Assembly (NCBI RefSeq): GCF_009730915.1
Contig: NC_052475.1
Location: forward strand, 26,163,016 to 26,227,015
Source of the DNA: Dioscorea cayenensis subsp. rotundata
Lineage: Eukaryota > Streptophyta > Magnoliopsida > Dioscoreales > Dioscoreaceae
Reading direction: 5' to 3'
Length of the DNA stretch: 64,000 nt
Below, piece by piece: positions 50,501-63,268 of the stretch; the stretch's first letter is position 1; each line of letters opens with the position of its first letter. The translations under genes and the position numbers were made by a program. The notes under the pieces are model-generated. The model did not search any database, was not told the DNA's origin, and saw only the letters and a program-made list of their open reading frames with translations.

Positions 50501-53500
50501 AATCCCCTTTAGACCACATGCTTCATTTAGCAGTAGTTTGGATATTACAGGAAGAAACCAATTACAGTATCATAATACAATATTTGGTATCAAGCTTGCA
50601 AACCTCATTGAGGTATGAGGTTGGCAAGTGAAAAAGAATGCAACACCAAAACCTAAGCCATGATCTGGGATAACAGTCAAACTAGGCCCCAATATAATTT
50701 GTGATATCACCAACATACTAAAGTAATCAAAACTGTCACATGAAAAGGATGGCTCAGCTCCAATGTAGGAGGGTTTCCCCCACAAAACAATTTAATTTTT
50801 AATTTAGACCAAATTAGAAAGTCAAGTATGAGCTTTTATTATGTGAGGCATGAGTTACAAATTGTTGGAAAAAAAAATATGGATGAAAATCAATGGAACA
50901 TGGCTCATAAATAAATACAGTTGAATTAGGCTCAGATCTGAAACGTGAGGTGATCATAACAAGTGACAGAAGACACAAACATATCTTATTTACAAACAAA
51001 ACTAAACCTAGTATCAGTCAATCCTTCATAAAAAAAACTGATGTTAATTGAAATTCCTGACCATAAAGACGAAGATAAAAACAGGAACTCAATTGACTTT
51101 CTGAAATAAGCCTAAAACACAAGAACATAAAAGCGTAGAGTGCATCAACAACCCAAGAAGGAAAAAGAAGATTAAGGGTGATCAAAGGAAGAAGTAATAG
51201 GTGCTCAAGAGACGCCAACCAAAAACATTTGGACCAACCCCCTTCCCCTCTCTCTAGATGTAACAGAATTCCTTGGCAATCCCTTATCAATGTCATAAAT
51301 TAAACAATTCATAACTCATCTACATCAACCTATTGTGTTATGTTCTGCTAACCATAAACCTTTGATTGTACCCTAGAGCTAAAACCGAACTATGTCTACA
51401 ACCCTAACATCTATAGCACAAAATAATCAACTAAAACTGAAACCAATCCATCCAAAAGAAAATAAATGTTGATAAACCAACAGACTTAAATGCACCTACA
51501 ATAAGACAAAACAGACAAAACAAGGGCTCCTAGGTCAAATACAAAGAGAAGACAATATTAAGCCGCACCAAATTGTTGTCCATTTCAAAAATAGTAAGCA
51601 AAGTGAAATAGGGTGAAAAATATGAATTCTAACTATATACACATCATCCGGTCAACTTTTAGAAGTTGTCATTAAGAATAGAATGAATGTTTCCAACAAA
51701 GATTCCTAATCATAGCATGATAGTTGATAATTTTATCAAACAAAAGTTATCAGCTAAGTTTAAGTTAAAAGTTCAGTTCCAATAGAAGTGAACAATAGAG
51801 ATGGAACTGTATATCGTATTCACGCCAAAAAAGTTTGTCATTGGATCAACAGCTTGGTTGTTTGATGAAGTTCTCCACAATCTTCACAAAAAGGCAATGC
51901 ATTGCAACAGAGAAGGTAAAGTTTACACGATATCTAGGAGCATGTTTTGGGGCATCACACTAAAATTTTTAGACATGGGATAAGACTTGATTAAGGAAAC
52001 ATAATATGGAAAATTCACTCTGAGATAGCTAATTGACCCAAGCATTGATCTTTTGTAAACCCACTCTCTCTAATACTGCTAATTGAGATTTGCAAAAACT
52101 ATGGTGATAATTACTATGCTATGTACTTCGCTCAAATTTGATCTACAAAAGTGACAAATAAAAGGAAATCCAAACTGAATAGTGTTTCTATAGCAACTAA
52201 ACATGAATTTTATGAAATGCAATGATAGTAAAGAACCATCTCATTACTGCTTAGAAATCAAACGTGTCCTAAGGTAAAACACGATATATTTCAATAAGCA
52301 CATAAGAAAATACATAAGATGCTTCAAAATATCATAATCGATGATGCCAACAGGACTCCAGATAAGAAACTGACAAATCATTATAGGCAACTAGTTAAAA
52401 GCGTTGATCATAAGAATTTTCACAAGCTCAACTTATCAACAACCACAAACAACTAACGGTGAACTATTAGAGTCATGCAACTTAAACAGGATTCCTGCCA
52501 TTAAAAGAAAGATTCAATGAAGTCTACAACTTTAAATCATGTGTCTTCAAAATAACAAACTCAGCCATCATTAAACAAGGTCTGAATTAAAAGTCCATAA
52601 TTCTTAACACAGGACATAGACAAATGATCAATCTCAAAAATGACAAATTTGTTTGAAATTTCAAATCAAGTAACGAAAAACCATAAAAACAATAAAAAAC
52701 ATAAAGCATCTTATCAAAAGTCACATAATGTTTACAATACCATCCTTGATCTAATTAAAAGCAAACATGAAAATGTAAAGTTCAAGCAAATATCATCAAG
52801 AGTTGAAACAAAGCTTTTCTTATCATGTAATCACAAACAGTGATAAACCCCAATACCCCATCCTAAAGCAAGTTTTAAGATGTGAACTTTAATGTTATGC
52901 CAACCATGCAATTTGGTAAGAGAATATAAATTAAGTGGTATATAATACATGCTGCCAAATATATAGCCAACAGCCCATAAAAAATATAGATGAGAAGATT
53001 ATAAAACGAGGGGCTCTCCCTCCATTCTCTTCAATATAAACGATTAAACCAAAAAAAATCAAATCACAAAGTCCTAAACAAGTGTATTCAAGATTAAACT
53101 AGCAGATAAAAAATGACTTCAACATGTCCAAACCTATGTTTATACCGAAATGACTTAAAATTCATTTAAAGGCATTGTTCAAATATTAATATAAAAGACG
53201 AAAAGGGCAATATTGCTTTAGCATTAACAGACAAAATTAAGCCAAATTCTCAAAATCTCAGGTCAACATTCAATATAAGCCAAAAAGTCCGATTGCAAGG
53301 ATCAACAATTTTATGGTTGCACTAAAATCAAAAGCTGGATTAGAGGATAAATTCACGGTATGCCTTTTTTGCAAAGGACAAACTGAAACCATGCAACTGG
53401 AAACTATAAACCATGAAAACATCGGTAAAGTTATCACTTAGGTATTCTATTTTTCACTATAATTACTTTATAATGCTTGCACACAAAAGGCAATCCAGTA

Positions 53501-53931
53501 ACAGGATGAGCAACAAGTCAAATGCTTGTCAAAAAAGGCCATTTTGAAGTTCAATTTTTGCCGTGACCTTTGCTCACAGACAACTTCAAGAAAACTGGCA
53601 TAAATGACGACTCCGATAGGGAAAACTATGGCACTGTAACATATCAACAACAAGCCACAACAAGATCAGTATCATTGGCTTTAAATGCGAAGAATTATCT
53701 CACTCCCATGAATGTGATTTTTTCCTAGCATGAACTATTCACTGACCAATAAACGATTGGCTAACTCATTAGGATATAAGCCAATAAGTCAATAAAGCAC
53801 ATGCTACCAAAATTCAAGCAAATGGAACCATAAATTCATGAGCGATGGTAAACCTTTGCAAGTAAATCTAAGTGTTCAATCGGAGGTTTATTCTCATATC
53901 CCGGAGGTGGAAAAGGGAAGCAGCGAGACAT
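47543..53931 (-). CDS. Lysine-rich nuclear-type protein of the plant 'myb-like protein X' family
   Basis: Conserved plant protein of unknown function, 644 residues, no Myb repeat. Exon 1 (53931-53854) encodes the conserved start MSRCFPFPPPGYENKPPIEH. Exon 2 (49513-48145) starts EKPKEKKHKKERKDKERR and is mostly charged Lys/Glu/Asp/Arg, likely disordered or coiled and with many nuclear-localisation-type clusters. Exon 3 (48030-47543) carries the best-conserved C terminus (PPHRDCRYLSQVYSVPK, PQVWAQAMHIDSADVFALPY). Phases agree across both GT-AG introns. Intron 1 is 4.34 kb. Exon 2 residues 144-385 hold a degenerate repeat built on LQKR(N/T)E and two ~46-residue near-duplicates (KERGTG..EERRN and KERATG..EERRN). 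The leader contains several upstream ATGs and an AAACCCTAA telo-box near 54375 on the minus strand. Confidence 0.88.
48437..49162 (-). repeat. Degenerate coding repeats in exon 2 of the myb-like X gene
   Basis: At least six copies of an ~20-30-residue unit around (L/I/V)QKR(N/T)E followed by a Gly/Ala/Ser-rich linker, then two ~46-residue units beginning KERGTGNKMV and KERATGSKIV and each containing EERRN. The order and similarity indicate repeat expansion inside the exon. Confidence 0.75.
49514..53853 (-). other. Long first intron of the myb-like X gene
   Basis: 4.34 kb with GTTTACC donor and TTTTTTCAG acceptor (minus strand). It is AT-rich and contains only short open frames without motifs. 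I recognised no nested gene, and no transposon with clear ends. Confidence 0.75.
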
Positions 53932-54120
53932 ATTCCCACTAATTTCCAGCAAAACGGTTCCAATGAGTGACCGAACCACCACCCACGCTGCTCCTCATAC
54001 ACCATGTCCTCACGCTCATCTCCAAGCCCCAGTCCTACTCCATTAATGCGCAACAAACAACACAAATCCAACAACAATCCCTTACAAAAAAAAAAAAGTT
54101 CCAAAACCAAAGGATCAATC

Positions 54121-54183
54121 TCAGCAACAACTCCAAAAACGAAGCAAAACCCGGGTGGATTTAAAAGTGCAGTCCTCTTCCAT
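54121..54183 (-). other. Upstream ORF in the myb-like X leader
   Basis: A 20-residue frame starting MEEDCTFKST lies in the probable 5' UTR. Two further upstream ATGs between it and the main start also open short frames, one of which overlaps the main ATG. Whether they remain in the mRNA depends on a possible leader intron that I cannot place. Confidence 0.35.
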
Positions 54184-54439
54184 GTCCGAATCGAGGAGAT
54201 CCAAAACCAACAGAACTGATCTCAAGAGCAGCCCAATCAAGCGATCAATCCCTCTGATCCGAAAGAAAGCCCGCAGCCCTAAACAAGGCAACAAGCCTAG
54301 CAAATCAAAGGAGAAGAGAAACCCTAGAAAGTGGTTCCTCGGCCGGGAGAAGCTCGAGAAAGCGGCAAAGTTAGGGTTTGGGGTTTTCAAGGATCAATTC
54401 GTTGCGCTCCGGCGAGAAAGAGATTGAGAGACGAAGAGA

Positions 54440-56788
54440 GAACCACAAGAGAAATGGAATGAAAGAAAAAGAAACCAAAAAAAAAAAAAAAATTCTACTT
54501 CTCACACCACTGTCCAATTTATTTATGTTTCTCTCTCTAAACCTTTTTAATTTCTCTCTCTAGAAAATTCTTTGTTTCTCTCTCTAGATTGATGGAAGTT
54601 TGGCCAGTGTTGTGTTGTTTTGTTGTGTGTGGTTTTTGGTTATGCTTTTTTTTTTTATAAATATTTTTTTATTTTTTTTAAAAATTTTATTTTTTTAGTT
54701 TTTTTTATGTTAAATTAAAAATTTTTTTTAATCCTCTACTAAATTTAAGTGAGTCATATCAGCTTTTTATTTGATGATTTATGTTTAAAAATTTAGATAA
54801 ACCCGATATGGTTAAATTAAAATTGTAAAGGAGTTTAAATATTACGGTTCAAAATAATTTTTTTTTTTTTTACTTTATTTTTTTCTAAAGGTGGTGAAGC
54901 CATGAGTATAGGAACATTTTTCATCAATAAGTTAACAAGGTAGTTATTATTTATTAATAGTATTTTTATAAAAATTTTAGATTTATAATTATTAAAAATA
55001 ACTGTGAATTATATAAATTTGTATATTTTAGTTTTTGATTCCATGTATGTCTTAATCAATGCTGATATATATATATAATCATGGTAAATTTTTTGTGAGT
55101 CACTTTGGTGATTTTTTTATATAAAAGTGAATATATTTTTTATTTTTAGTACCTAAAAAAAATTTAGACACCAATTGATTCTTTTGCATATTATATGATT
55201 TCACTCTCGTGTAGATGTAAACTTTCTAACCAGATTTTTTTTTTTAATTATAATTTTTGAAGTAAAGATATACATTTGTATGATAAAAGCAGAAATAAAA
55301 ATTATATCTTATGTTGGGGTTTTCCATGTTAGTTCTTACTTGATGTGCCAATGTATCATGTTGAGATGTTTAATTATATATATAAAAAAAAAAATCCATG
55401 ATCCATTCAATAATTTGTGCAAATTTTTTTAAAAAAGATTTGAAAAAATAAACGATGATTTTATTAATAAAAAGTGGAGGAGAAAAAAAATGGAAACATA
55501 AATGATATTTAAATATCTCAGCAAAAATGATATACAAAATATATAACACAAAAAAAAACAATACTTAGATATTTATGTAAAAGTGACCTACTTGAAACTC
55601 ACTGCAAGCTATATGTGTTATATATGCTTGTAATGATTAGGATTTAAATTTTTCACACTGTTATTTAATCATAATGTAACCCTCTTTCAATGCCGACATC
55701 AATTTATCTTAAAAACAAAAATATTTTTAATTTCTTTTAATTGCAATATCAATTTTTAAATATGTTTTAACTACATCATTTTATTTTTTTTCCCTTTGAT
55801 TTTTTGACTATATATAAAAGACGATAAAAATTTTATATTTAAAAAAAATTAAGAAAAGATAGAATTTGTTGCACTTATTTCACAAGACAAGAAAAATAAA
55901 ATAAAATTTATTTTTAAATAAATTATGTGAAATTAAAAAAAACATAATAGACCAATTTTTATAGAAGAGAAAATGTTTAATATTTAGATTGGATTTTAGT
56001 GGGTAAAAAAGGATATTAACTAAATTTAAATTATAACTATTAAAAACATATGTGATACGTATCAAACATCTAAGTTTATATGAAAAATATATTGAAAAAA
56101 GTTTGTTGTAATCTGTGGACCAAAACCAAAACCAAACCCCTGGAGATAAAACACAAAAGGCAGAGCGGCCAAAATGTTCACAAATTATTTAAAACATATC
56201 ACTTGTATTAGTATTAATGTTGCATTAAACGAGCTATAACCCGTTTTCATAACTGTTTTCCATTCTATATATCCGGAAAACAGAAAACAGGAAAAGCCAA
56301 ATGGGAACAAGGAAAGGTGGCATGTGATATATATTATAGGGTGCCACTGCCAGTGAATTTTCCTGTATTTTTTGTATTGCCTTTTCTTGTAAATTTGGGC
56401 TTTCTCATTGACATTATTCGGCGCACGTGTCGCTCTTCTACTACTCGCCATCGACACGGATGACACCTTGGGTCACACGTGTCAGATTACCAACTTACCA
56501 ACTTATTATTTATTTATTTATTTTTATTTATTTGTATTGAAGGAAGGAGTGTTTTATTTGGCATGCTATTATATGTCCGTACAGTGTTGAAAATCATATT
56601 GATATATCATTATATCAGTTACATTTTAAAATAATGCCAAAATTTATCGGATCATATGTTTGATATGTGATGAATGTTTAATATGTTTTGTGTCTTTAGT
56701 CAAACAATCAATAATTAATAAAATTTAAAAAACATATAATTTGGTGAAATATCCTAATAACTTTTTTATTTGTAACCATGTAAATAAA

Positions 56789-56824
<36 letters not shown>

Positions 56825-58660
56825 AATCTTCAACTATGTTTTGGAAGAAATTCAAAATTTTAATTTTATGTATGAGAGTTAATCAAACTACCACTTACTT
56901 TATTATCTTAATAATAGATCATAATAACATTAGTTTAAGTTAAGAATTTAAATAATATTTTGATTTAAGGTAAAGGTGTAACTGTGTTTATATGTATATA
57001 AATATATATATATTATTAAATATTTATATTATTATTATTATTATTATTGTAATTATTTGCTATGGTTTTATTTTGATTGGTGATAAACTTTAAACAATGA
57101 ATAAGGAGATGAATTTTAAAATAAGTTTTGTTTGCCTTGAATCGTTATCTTCATTTATTTATTTATTTTGATTAAGTAGATAAATTACTATTTATATTAT
57201 CTATCATCCATGTGAAGGGATTTAACCTCTCAATCTCATACGGGACTTCCGTATTTTTTTTTTTACTTATTATATTTATTTCACAGTTTATGGGATAAAT
57301 TTATATATATATATATCCATGTTCTGAAAATAAAATTTTATCTCTCACTCTCTTGATCTCTCGCTCCATCCAAAGAAAAGGTAATAGCGGTTTAATGCTA
57401 AATTCAAAAGTGTTTTTTAAATATTATAATAATAATAATAATAATAATAATAAGTAGGGTGTACTGTTCAATTATTTCTTTTTGGATTGATTGGGGTTAA
57501 CAAAAGCAGCCCATGTGTTCCTGTTTTTATTTTCACATGTCATGCAATGAAATTAGGCTGATGATGCGTAGAACTTGAAGGTTGGAACAAAGAAAAAGTA
57601 AAATAAATTTCGCATTTATTTAATTCTTTAAAAATTACTGGTTATTTATAATAAATTATATATATAGTTGAATTATTTTTGTAAAAATTACAAAAAACAA
57701 AAATTATTGTGAAGCAATGTTACTATGTTAGTAATCTTGAGGACTTGAAATTTAATTTTATAGGAAAAAAATTGTCAAAATATTCAAAAAGGTATTTTTA
57801 AAATAAAAACATATATAAACTTTGTAATTATATATTAATGTGATATTACACAAATATTGGTTGGAAATCACTTGACTATAATTAATTGAAAACCCAAAAA
57901 TCCTAAAATATTATATTTTCTGTAATATTACTACACTAGCGTCTACTAAACACAGACATGCTACATACCTTATAATGTGCCCAAAAATTTTACAAAATTC
58001 CTTTAACCAAAAGCCCCCTAAACAAAAGCTCATGAATCATCAACTATTCATTGAGTTTCTTTCTCTTTCTATTACATACTTTTTTTTTTTTTGTGAAATT
58101 TAATAATTACATGTATTTATCTTCATATATATAATTATGTCTATACGAAGATAAAACCTCATAATCTTAAACATTGTTGATATATTAAAATATAACCCCT
58201 ACAACAAAATATTGCTTTTTATATTAACAATACTTTATATATGCCTCAATCGTATTTTGCAAGCAAATGAAACTATTGGTTTTTCACATATGAATTAAAT
58301 ATCTTAATCACTCAAGCATTACCATAATATCGGCCTATATTCACTTAAAATTTTGTTAAGTAAATAGTATAATTCTTAAAAAAAAAAAAAAGAAAATAGT
58401 AGCTCAGTCACAATTTTAGTATTTAGAGATATTTTTTTATAGAATTGTGGATAAGACACTAGTAGAATTTAAACCCTGACTTTTGAATTGAAGAAAAGAA
58501 TGTGATAATCAACTAACTTGTGAAGGGATTTGTAGTAAAAAAAAAAAAAAACTAACCTGTGAAAGGTTTGACTTGATATTTAAAACTAACAAAAGAATAT
58601 TAACTTCACGCTAGCTTATATATATATATATATATGTTCCATATTTTTAAACTTTTACAA
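54440..58660. other. 4-kb AT-rich intergenic region
   Basis: No gene recognised. (TA)n runs occur near 55064-55076, 56795-56820 and 57302-57316, (TTA)n near 57022-57050 and (AAT)n near 57426-57454. The ORFs here are short and composed of low-complexity codons. A small GC-richer patch at 56418-56490 (CACACGTGTC near 56474) is the only possible regulatory island. Confidence 0.5.
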
Positions 58661-58662
58661 CC

Positions 58663-59132
58663 CTTTATTACAGTGGCGGACCCAGGAATTTAGTTTAGCC
58701 CGAGCTTAAATAAAAGTCAATATTCTCATATTCTCATATTCATCACCTTTTACATTTGTCATGCCACATTATTAATTTAATTTTTTTCTTAATTATTAAA
58801 AAAATCATAAATTTAGAACATTATTTTTTTATAATTTTTAAAATTTTCACAATTTGTTGAAAAAAAACCTTGTTTTTAATTACTAAAATTATTAAAAACT
58901 TACAACTGCAAACTCTAGGATTTGAACCATGGTGGGCTCCTATCATCCAACTCCGACAAATCACTCAAGCACATACCCATTACATATTGGCTAAACACAA
59001 ACAAAATATTATTAAACATTAATATTCATATAAAAAAATATTATTGGACACAGTTCTTCTAAAGTTTTCTGACCGACCAACCCGGGCTTCAGCCCGGGCT
59101 GCCACCCATGTGGATCCGCCCCCGCTTTGTTA
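58663..59132. mobile_element. hAT-type MITE
   Basis: The element at 58671-59124 (454 bp) has ends CAGTGGCGGACCCAG on the left and, read inverted on the right, CGGGGGCGGATCCAC, which fit the CAGGGGCGGA-type ends of plant hAT MITEs. Flanks CTTTATTA (58663-58670) and CTTTGTTA (59125-59132) are an 8-bp target duplication with one mismatch, as expected for hAT. A GC palindrome GCCCGGGCT lies near the right end. No transposase is present. Confidence 0.72.
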
Positions 59133-59550
59133 TCATTAACATTAGCTATAGTAATAATGGTTAAGTGATCAGGCATTTGAGGTGATTTATTCCTATTATT
59201 AAAAAAAATCATTCGGTGATCCAATAAATATGAAACAAAACACTTCAGGAACAAAATTAAATATGGATTTATTCAGTGTTTTTTAATGTCCTTTTAATAG
59301 AGGATACGGGGCCAAGGCATAAGGCTGACATGTATGGTTTTGATATATTTAAATAAATTAAATTATATGAATTTATAATAATATATATATATATATGTAT
59401 GTATGTATGACAGCCCAATATTTGATTTAGATATTGCATGAGTATTCTTGTTGTTAAATGAGTATTATTATGCATATCACATCATTGAGCTTAAGCATTC
59501 TTAGTCAATTTAATAACTAAACATAAAAATTGCACACAAATATGTATATA

Positions 59551-59585
<35 letters not shown>

Positions 59586-59615
59586 TTTTACGGCTTTTGA
59601 CGAGAAAACAAATGT
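59133..59615. other. AT-rich spacer between two MITEs
   Basis: Contains (TA)n and (TG/TA)n runs near 59380-59405 and 59545-59586. No gene is visible. Confidence 0.5.
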
Positions 59616-60128
59616 GTTTACAAAGGTGTAATTGCCATATAAGTCCTTGTAATTGTGTACTTTCTGCCTTTTTAGTCCTTGCAATACTTTTAGGTACATT
59701 TAAGTCATCATATTTGATCGAGTTGGGACTTTCGAGTTTGAGGCGTAGATGACGTTATCTTCGCCGTTTCTTTTGAAAGTTTGGCGTGGTTTTTAAATAT
59801 TTCATTTGTCAGAGTCTGATTAAGTTCTCAGATTTGATCGAGTTGGAACTTTTTAGTCCCTCTATTTCTTAATAAAAAAAAAATCACATTTGCAGTTAGG
59901 TCCAATTAAGTCCTCATATTTGATCGATTTGGGATTTTTTTAGTCCCCAATTTCATATTAAAAAGTCACGTCGGTACAGAAAAAGCTGAGAAAGTTAACG
60001 CCATCTATGCCGCGGACTAGAAAGTCTCAAATATGAGAACTTAAATGTACCTAAAAGTATTACAAAGATTAAAATGACAGAAGATATACAATTACAGGGA
60101 CCTGTATGGCAATTAAACCGTTTACAAA
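59616..60128. mobile_element. MULE-type MITE with perfect 9-bp TSD upstream of an RRM gene
   Basis: The element at 59625-60119 (495 bp) is flanked by perfect GTTTACAAA copies (59616-59624 and 60120-60128). The terminal inverted repeats extend at least 100 bp. The left starts GGTGTAATTGCCATATAAG and the right, inverted, GGTTTAATTGCCATACAGG; both continue through ACTTTTAGGTACATTTAAGT. TTTGATCGAGTTGG.ACTTT recurs internally. A 9-bp duplication and long TIRs fit Mutator-like MITEs. It ends ~75 bp before the putative transcribed leader of the next gene. Confidence 0.9.
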
Positions 60129-60199
60129 CCATGATATGTAATTAGAAAAAAGTATAAGGGTATATTTGTAAAAAAATCAGATATTTTTCTGCGGGAGGC

Positions 60200-60216
60200 T
60201 TTAAACCCTAGAAGAA
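60200..60216 (+). promoter_or_regulatory. Telo-box-like motif near the start of the RRM gene
   Basis: TTTAAACCCTAGAAG contains AAACCCTA, a plant telo-box common near the transcription start of genes for RNA-binding and translation proteins. The leader probably follows, with a 5' UTR intron from about 60266 (AAG|GTAAAA) to 61603 (TTGACAG). Confidence 0.5.
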
Positions 60217-61623
60217 CCCTTTCCTTTCTCGCGCTCTTCAGCTCCTGTTTTAAGGGTTCCTGAAGGTAAAACCCCCCAAAACAAGTGTTTTCGTGCGCAA
60301 GTTGCAATTTTTCTTGTGCTTTTTTGGAATTTAACGACGTTGTTCTCGCTGTTTGATTCGTTAGATTGTTTGATTTCTTGTGCGTTCATTCTATTTTGTT
60401 TTGCTGGATTAATGAACACTCTCTTGTGTGCTTGGATTGTTGTTTGTATCACCATTCTCTATTGGCTTTCGATTTTTACTTTTTGAGAGGCTAGATTGAG
60501 AAATTAGGTTTGAATATGATGGCATTATTTCTTTATTCATTTTTTGTAGCAAGTTTTTGGATGGTCTCAATTCATTCTTCAAGTAGGTTTGGACACTGAT
60601 ATGTTATATGTTAAAGGATTTCGGTATGAAAAGCTCTTATCTTTCCCCAGTTGAAATATTACCCATTAGTTATGTATACTATATGAACTATTTTCCTGTT
60701 TATGCCTCTTTGTTGGAAGACCATATTTTATTTTGTTAGTCAATAATGGAGATTGGTATGATTGATTGTCAATGTTTGAACTTTTGTGTTGGAATGATGA
60801 AGGTGCAAACCTTGAACTTGGATTAGTTGTTTAAAAGAAAATAATTCAAATGGTTATGCTGTGATTTTTTTTTTTTCCATCAAAGTATATGCCATAGTTC
60901 ATTTTATCATGGGAATTAGCACACAAGGTTGAGAAAGATTACCTCTTTCTGTGAGATTTATATTTTTTTAGTTCCATTATCATCATTGATCTGATATTGA
61001 TATTCATTACACTTTAGTGTTACTTCTCTCTTTACTTTATAATATAACTTGGTTGATATTTTAGCTAGAGGCTTTGAAGATTTTAAGAGAACTTTTATTC
61101 GTTTCTTCAAATCTCTTACACCAGCTCTTACTGTCCAGTCCGAATCCTACAATTTTTCAAGCAGCTGTTCTTGTTGTGTTGATTTCAAGTCCAAAACCTG
61201 GAAAATGATAAATAAACAAGGGGAAAATGGCCGAACCATGGTTAGCTTTCTTGAAGTTTCATGTAAAAACTGTTGTGCTTTAAGTATTTTTAACAGCATG
61301 GTGATAAATGAGAATAAATTTTTCCCTTACCTATATTCACCAAGACTTGTCCTTGCATTTCATGTGAGAATCATTCCCACTCATCTAATTCTCACTTGTC
61401 ACAACTACCCTAGTTACTCATTCAAGCTGTGATTTTGGTGATATTGGGCTCAAGATTAATTATTGCTGTAATTTAATTCTGGCTTGTTTTTAGAAGTAAT
61501 TTTTCTTTTTCAACAGCAACATTTCCTGTCAATTTGTAGAATAATGATGAATCTTGATTGTTCAAAAATTACCATGCTAATGAGTGGCAGATTGTTTTGA
61601 CAGATCTCAAATCATTCAACCAG

Positions 61624-62377
61624 ATGGCATTCTGCAAGCTTATTAGGCAGAGCATACTGAACAACTTGTCATCAACTGGACCACGTCCTGTGACACATTT
61701 ACTGAATGCCACTAGGGGTTTTTCTTCATCTTCAAAACTCTTCATTGGAGGTAATGTGTATTTCCTGGACTGCTACTCATCCATTTGCATCTTTTGGCTC
61801 ATTTTATTTTTTCCATGTAACTACATGCATAAGTCGGCAGCTGTTTATTTTTTCTTTCTGTTTTATTAATATTGAATGAGTTGTTATTGAGCTATTCTCT
61901 TCAGGTCTTTCCTTTAATACCGACGACAAAACACTGAAGGAAGCATTTAGCAGCTTTGGTAATGTGCTTGAAGGTTGGTGATCTTTGGTTACAAAAGCAT
62001 TGCTGAAACAATTATTGGCAGTATATGGTTCATTGTGCTTATGATATTTTTAGGGTTGTGATTTTTCTTCTCATTTTTCAGCACGAGTTATCACAGACCG
62101 AGAGAGTGGAAGATCTAGGGGTTTTGGGTTTGTGCTTTTTGAAAGTAATGAAGATGCCAATGAAGCCATGTCCAGCATGGATGGTCAGGTATGCCAAGTC
62201 TAATTACAAGTTTTGTTGTTGTGCAAGCAAAGTACATTGTAAAGTTCAATGCCAGATTACCCATTTTACCACTCTCAGGAACTGAATGGGAGAGCTATTC
62301 GTGTAAGCTATGCCAGTGATGATCGAAGGCAACCGCGTTTCAGTGGAGGTGGTGGTCATGGCAACACTGGGTTTTGA
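61624..62377 (+). CDS. Single-RRM glycine-rich RNA-binding protein, mitochondrial type
   Basis: 133-residue RNA-binding protein of the plant GR-RBP/ORRM group, whose mitochondrial members act in RNA editing, splicing or cold response. Exons 61624-61750, 61905-61973, 62082-62188 and 62279-62377 keep phase with GT-AG introns. Residues 1-37 are Arg/Ser-rich and nearly free of acidic residues (MAFCKLIRQSILNNL..RGFSSSS), as in mitochondrial presequences. One RRM follows, with RNP2 LFIGGL (39-44) and RNP1 RGFGFVLF (78-85). The glycine tail is very short (GGGGHGNTGF), while many relatives have 30 or more glycine-rich residues. The stop is clear. A Mutator-like MITE sits just upstream of the probable promoter. 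Family is certain; organelle targeting is inferred. Confidence 0.93.
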
Positions 62378-63268
62378 AGGATTGGGAATACCAGAGTTTC
62401 ACAAAGAATATTTGTGCATTCTCTTCATGTGCCCAATGCATTGCTTTCAAATATAGTCTAGTAACTAATTGTTGGATATTCTATTGCTGATGAGAGTTTC
62501 TATAGTTTATCTTGTCTGTCTAGTAGTGTTTGCATTACAGGAAAACACTGAATATGACTGCTTATTAATATCTTTTCATGTTTATGTTACCTAAGCTGTT
62601 GCTGCTATTTTAACAGTTGTGTTTGTTGCTTTCTGTGTTTTCAGACATTTAATTGAAAATTGTGAATCTAAATCTAACCTGAAGCTTCACACTAACAATT
62701 GTTCCGAGGTTCATTCACATTTCATGCAGTTTGAGAGTAACTTTCTGCACAAGGGGTAAAAACTCATTCTTGCACTTAAGTGAGATACACACAAGATAAA
62801 ATACTAAATCAATGTCTATTGAACCAGTTCATATACAAGATTTGAGTGCAACAAGGAAGCCTGCATCAGCGAATGTGAATAGGCACCCAGTAATTGATTC
62901 AACCGTTCACTTCCACTTAGAAATTGAAAGCAAAGGTTAATTTACATAAACAGTTATGTGCATGAGACCACCGGGTCCTAGTTTTATCTATGCATCAATT
63001 AAAGATTACACATTACGCGTTCCTAAATGGAACACAGATAGTCTTTTGCTATGGCAAATCATAATAACTTGGAATGGCAAAACCAAAATGTTTAGCATGT
63101 TCCATTTATGCTTCTCCATCACTCCATAAGGCTGTTGCTGTCCGTCAATCAAATATCTCCTGCGCTTCAATAATGCTGTGTTGGCTGTGTTGACCATCAA
63201 TCAAAGAGTCAGGATGATTAATATAAGGAAATTATAAACAAACAATTTAAAGGATGTTTTCTCAAATC
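62378..63268. other. Convergent intergenic region
   Basis: 3' UTR of the RRM gene on the left and probably that of RAD50 on the right. No additional gene is seen. Confidence 0.5.
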
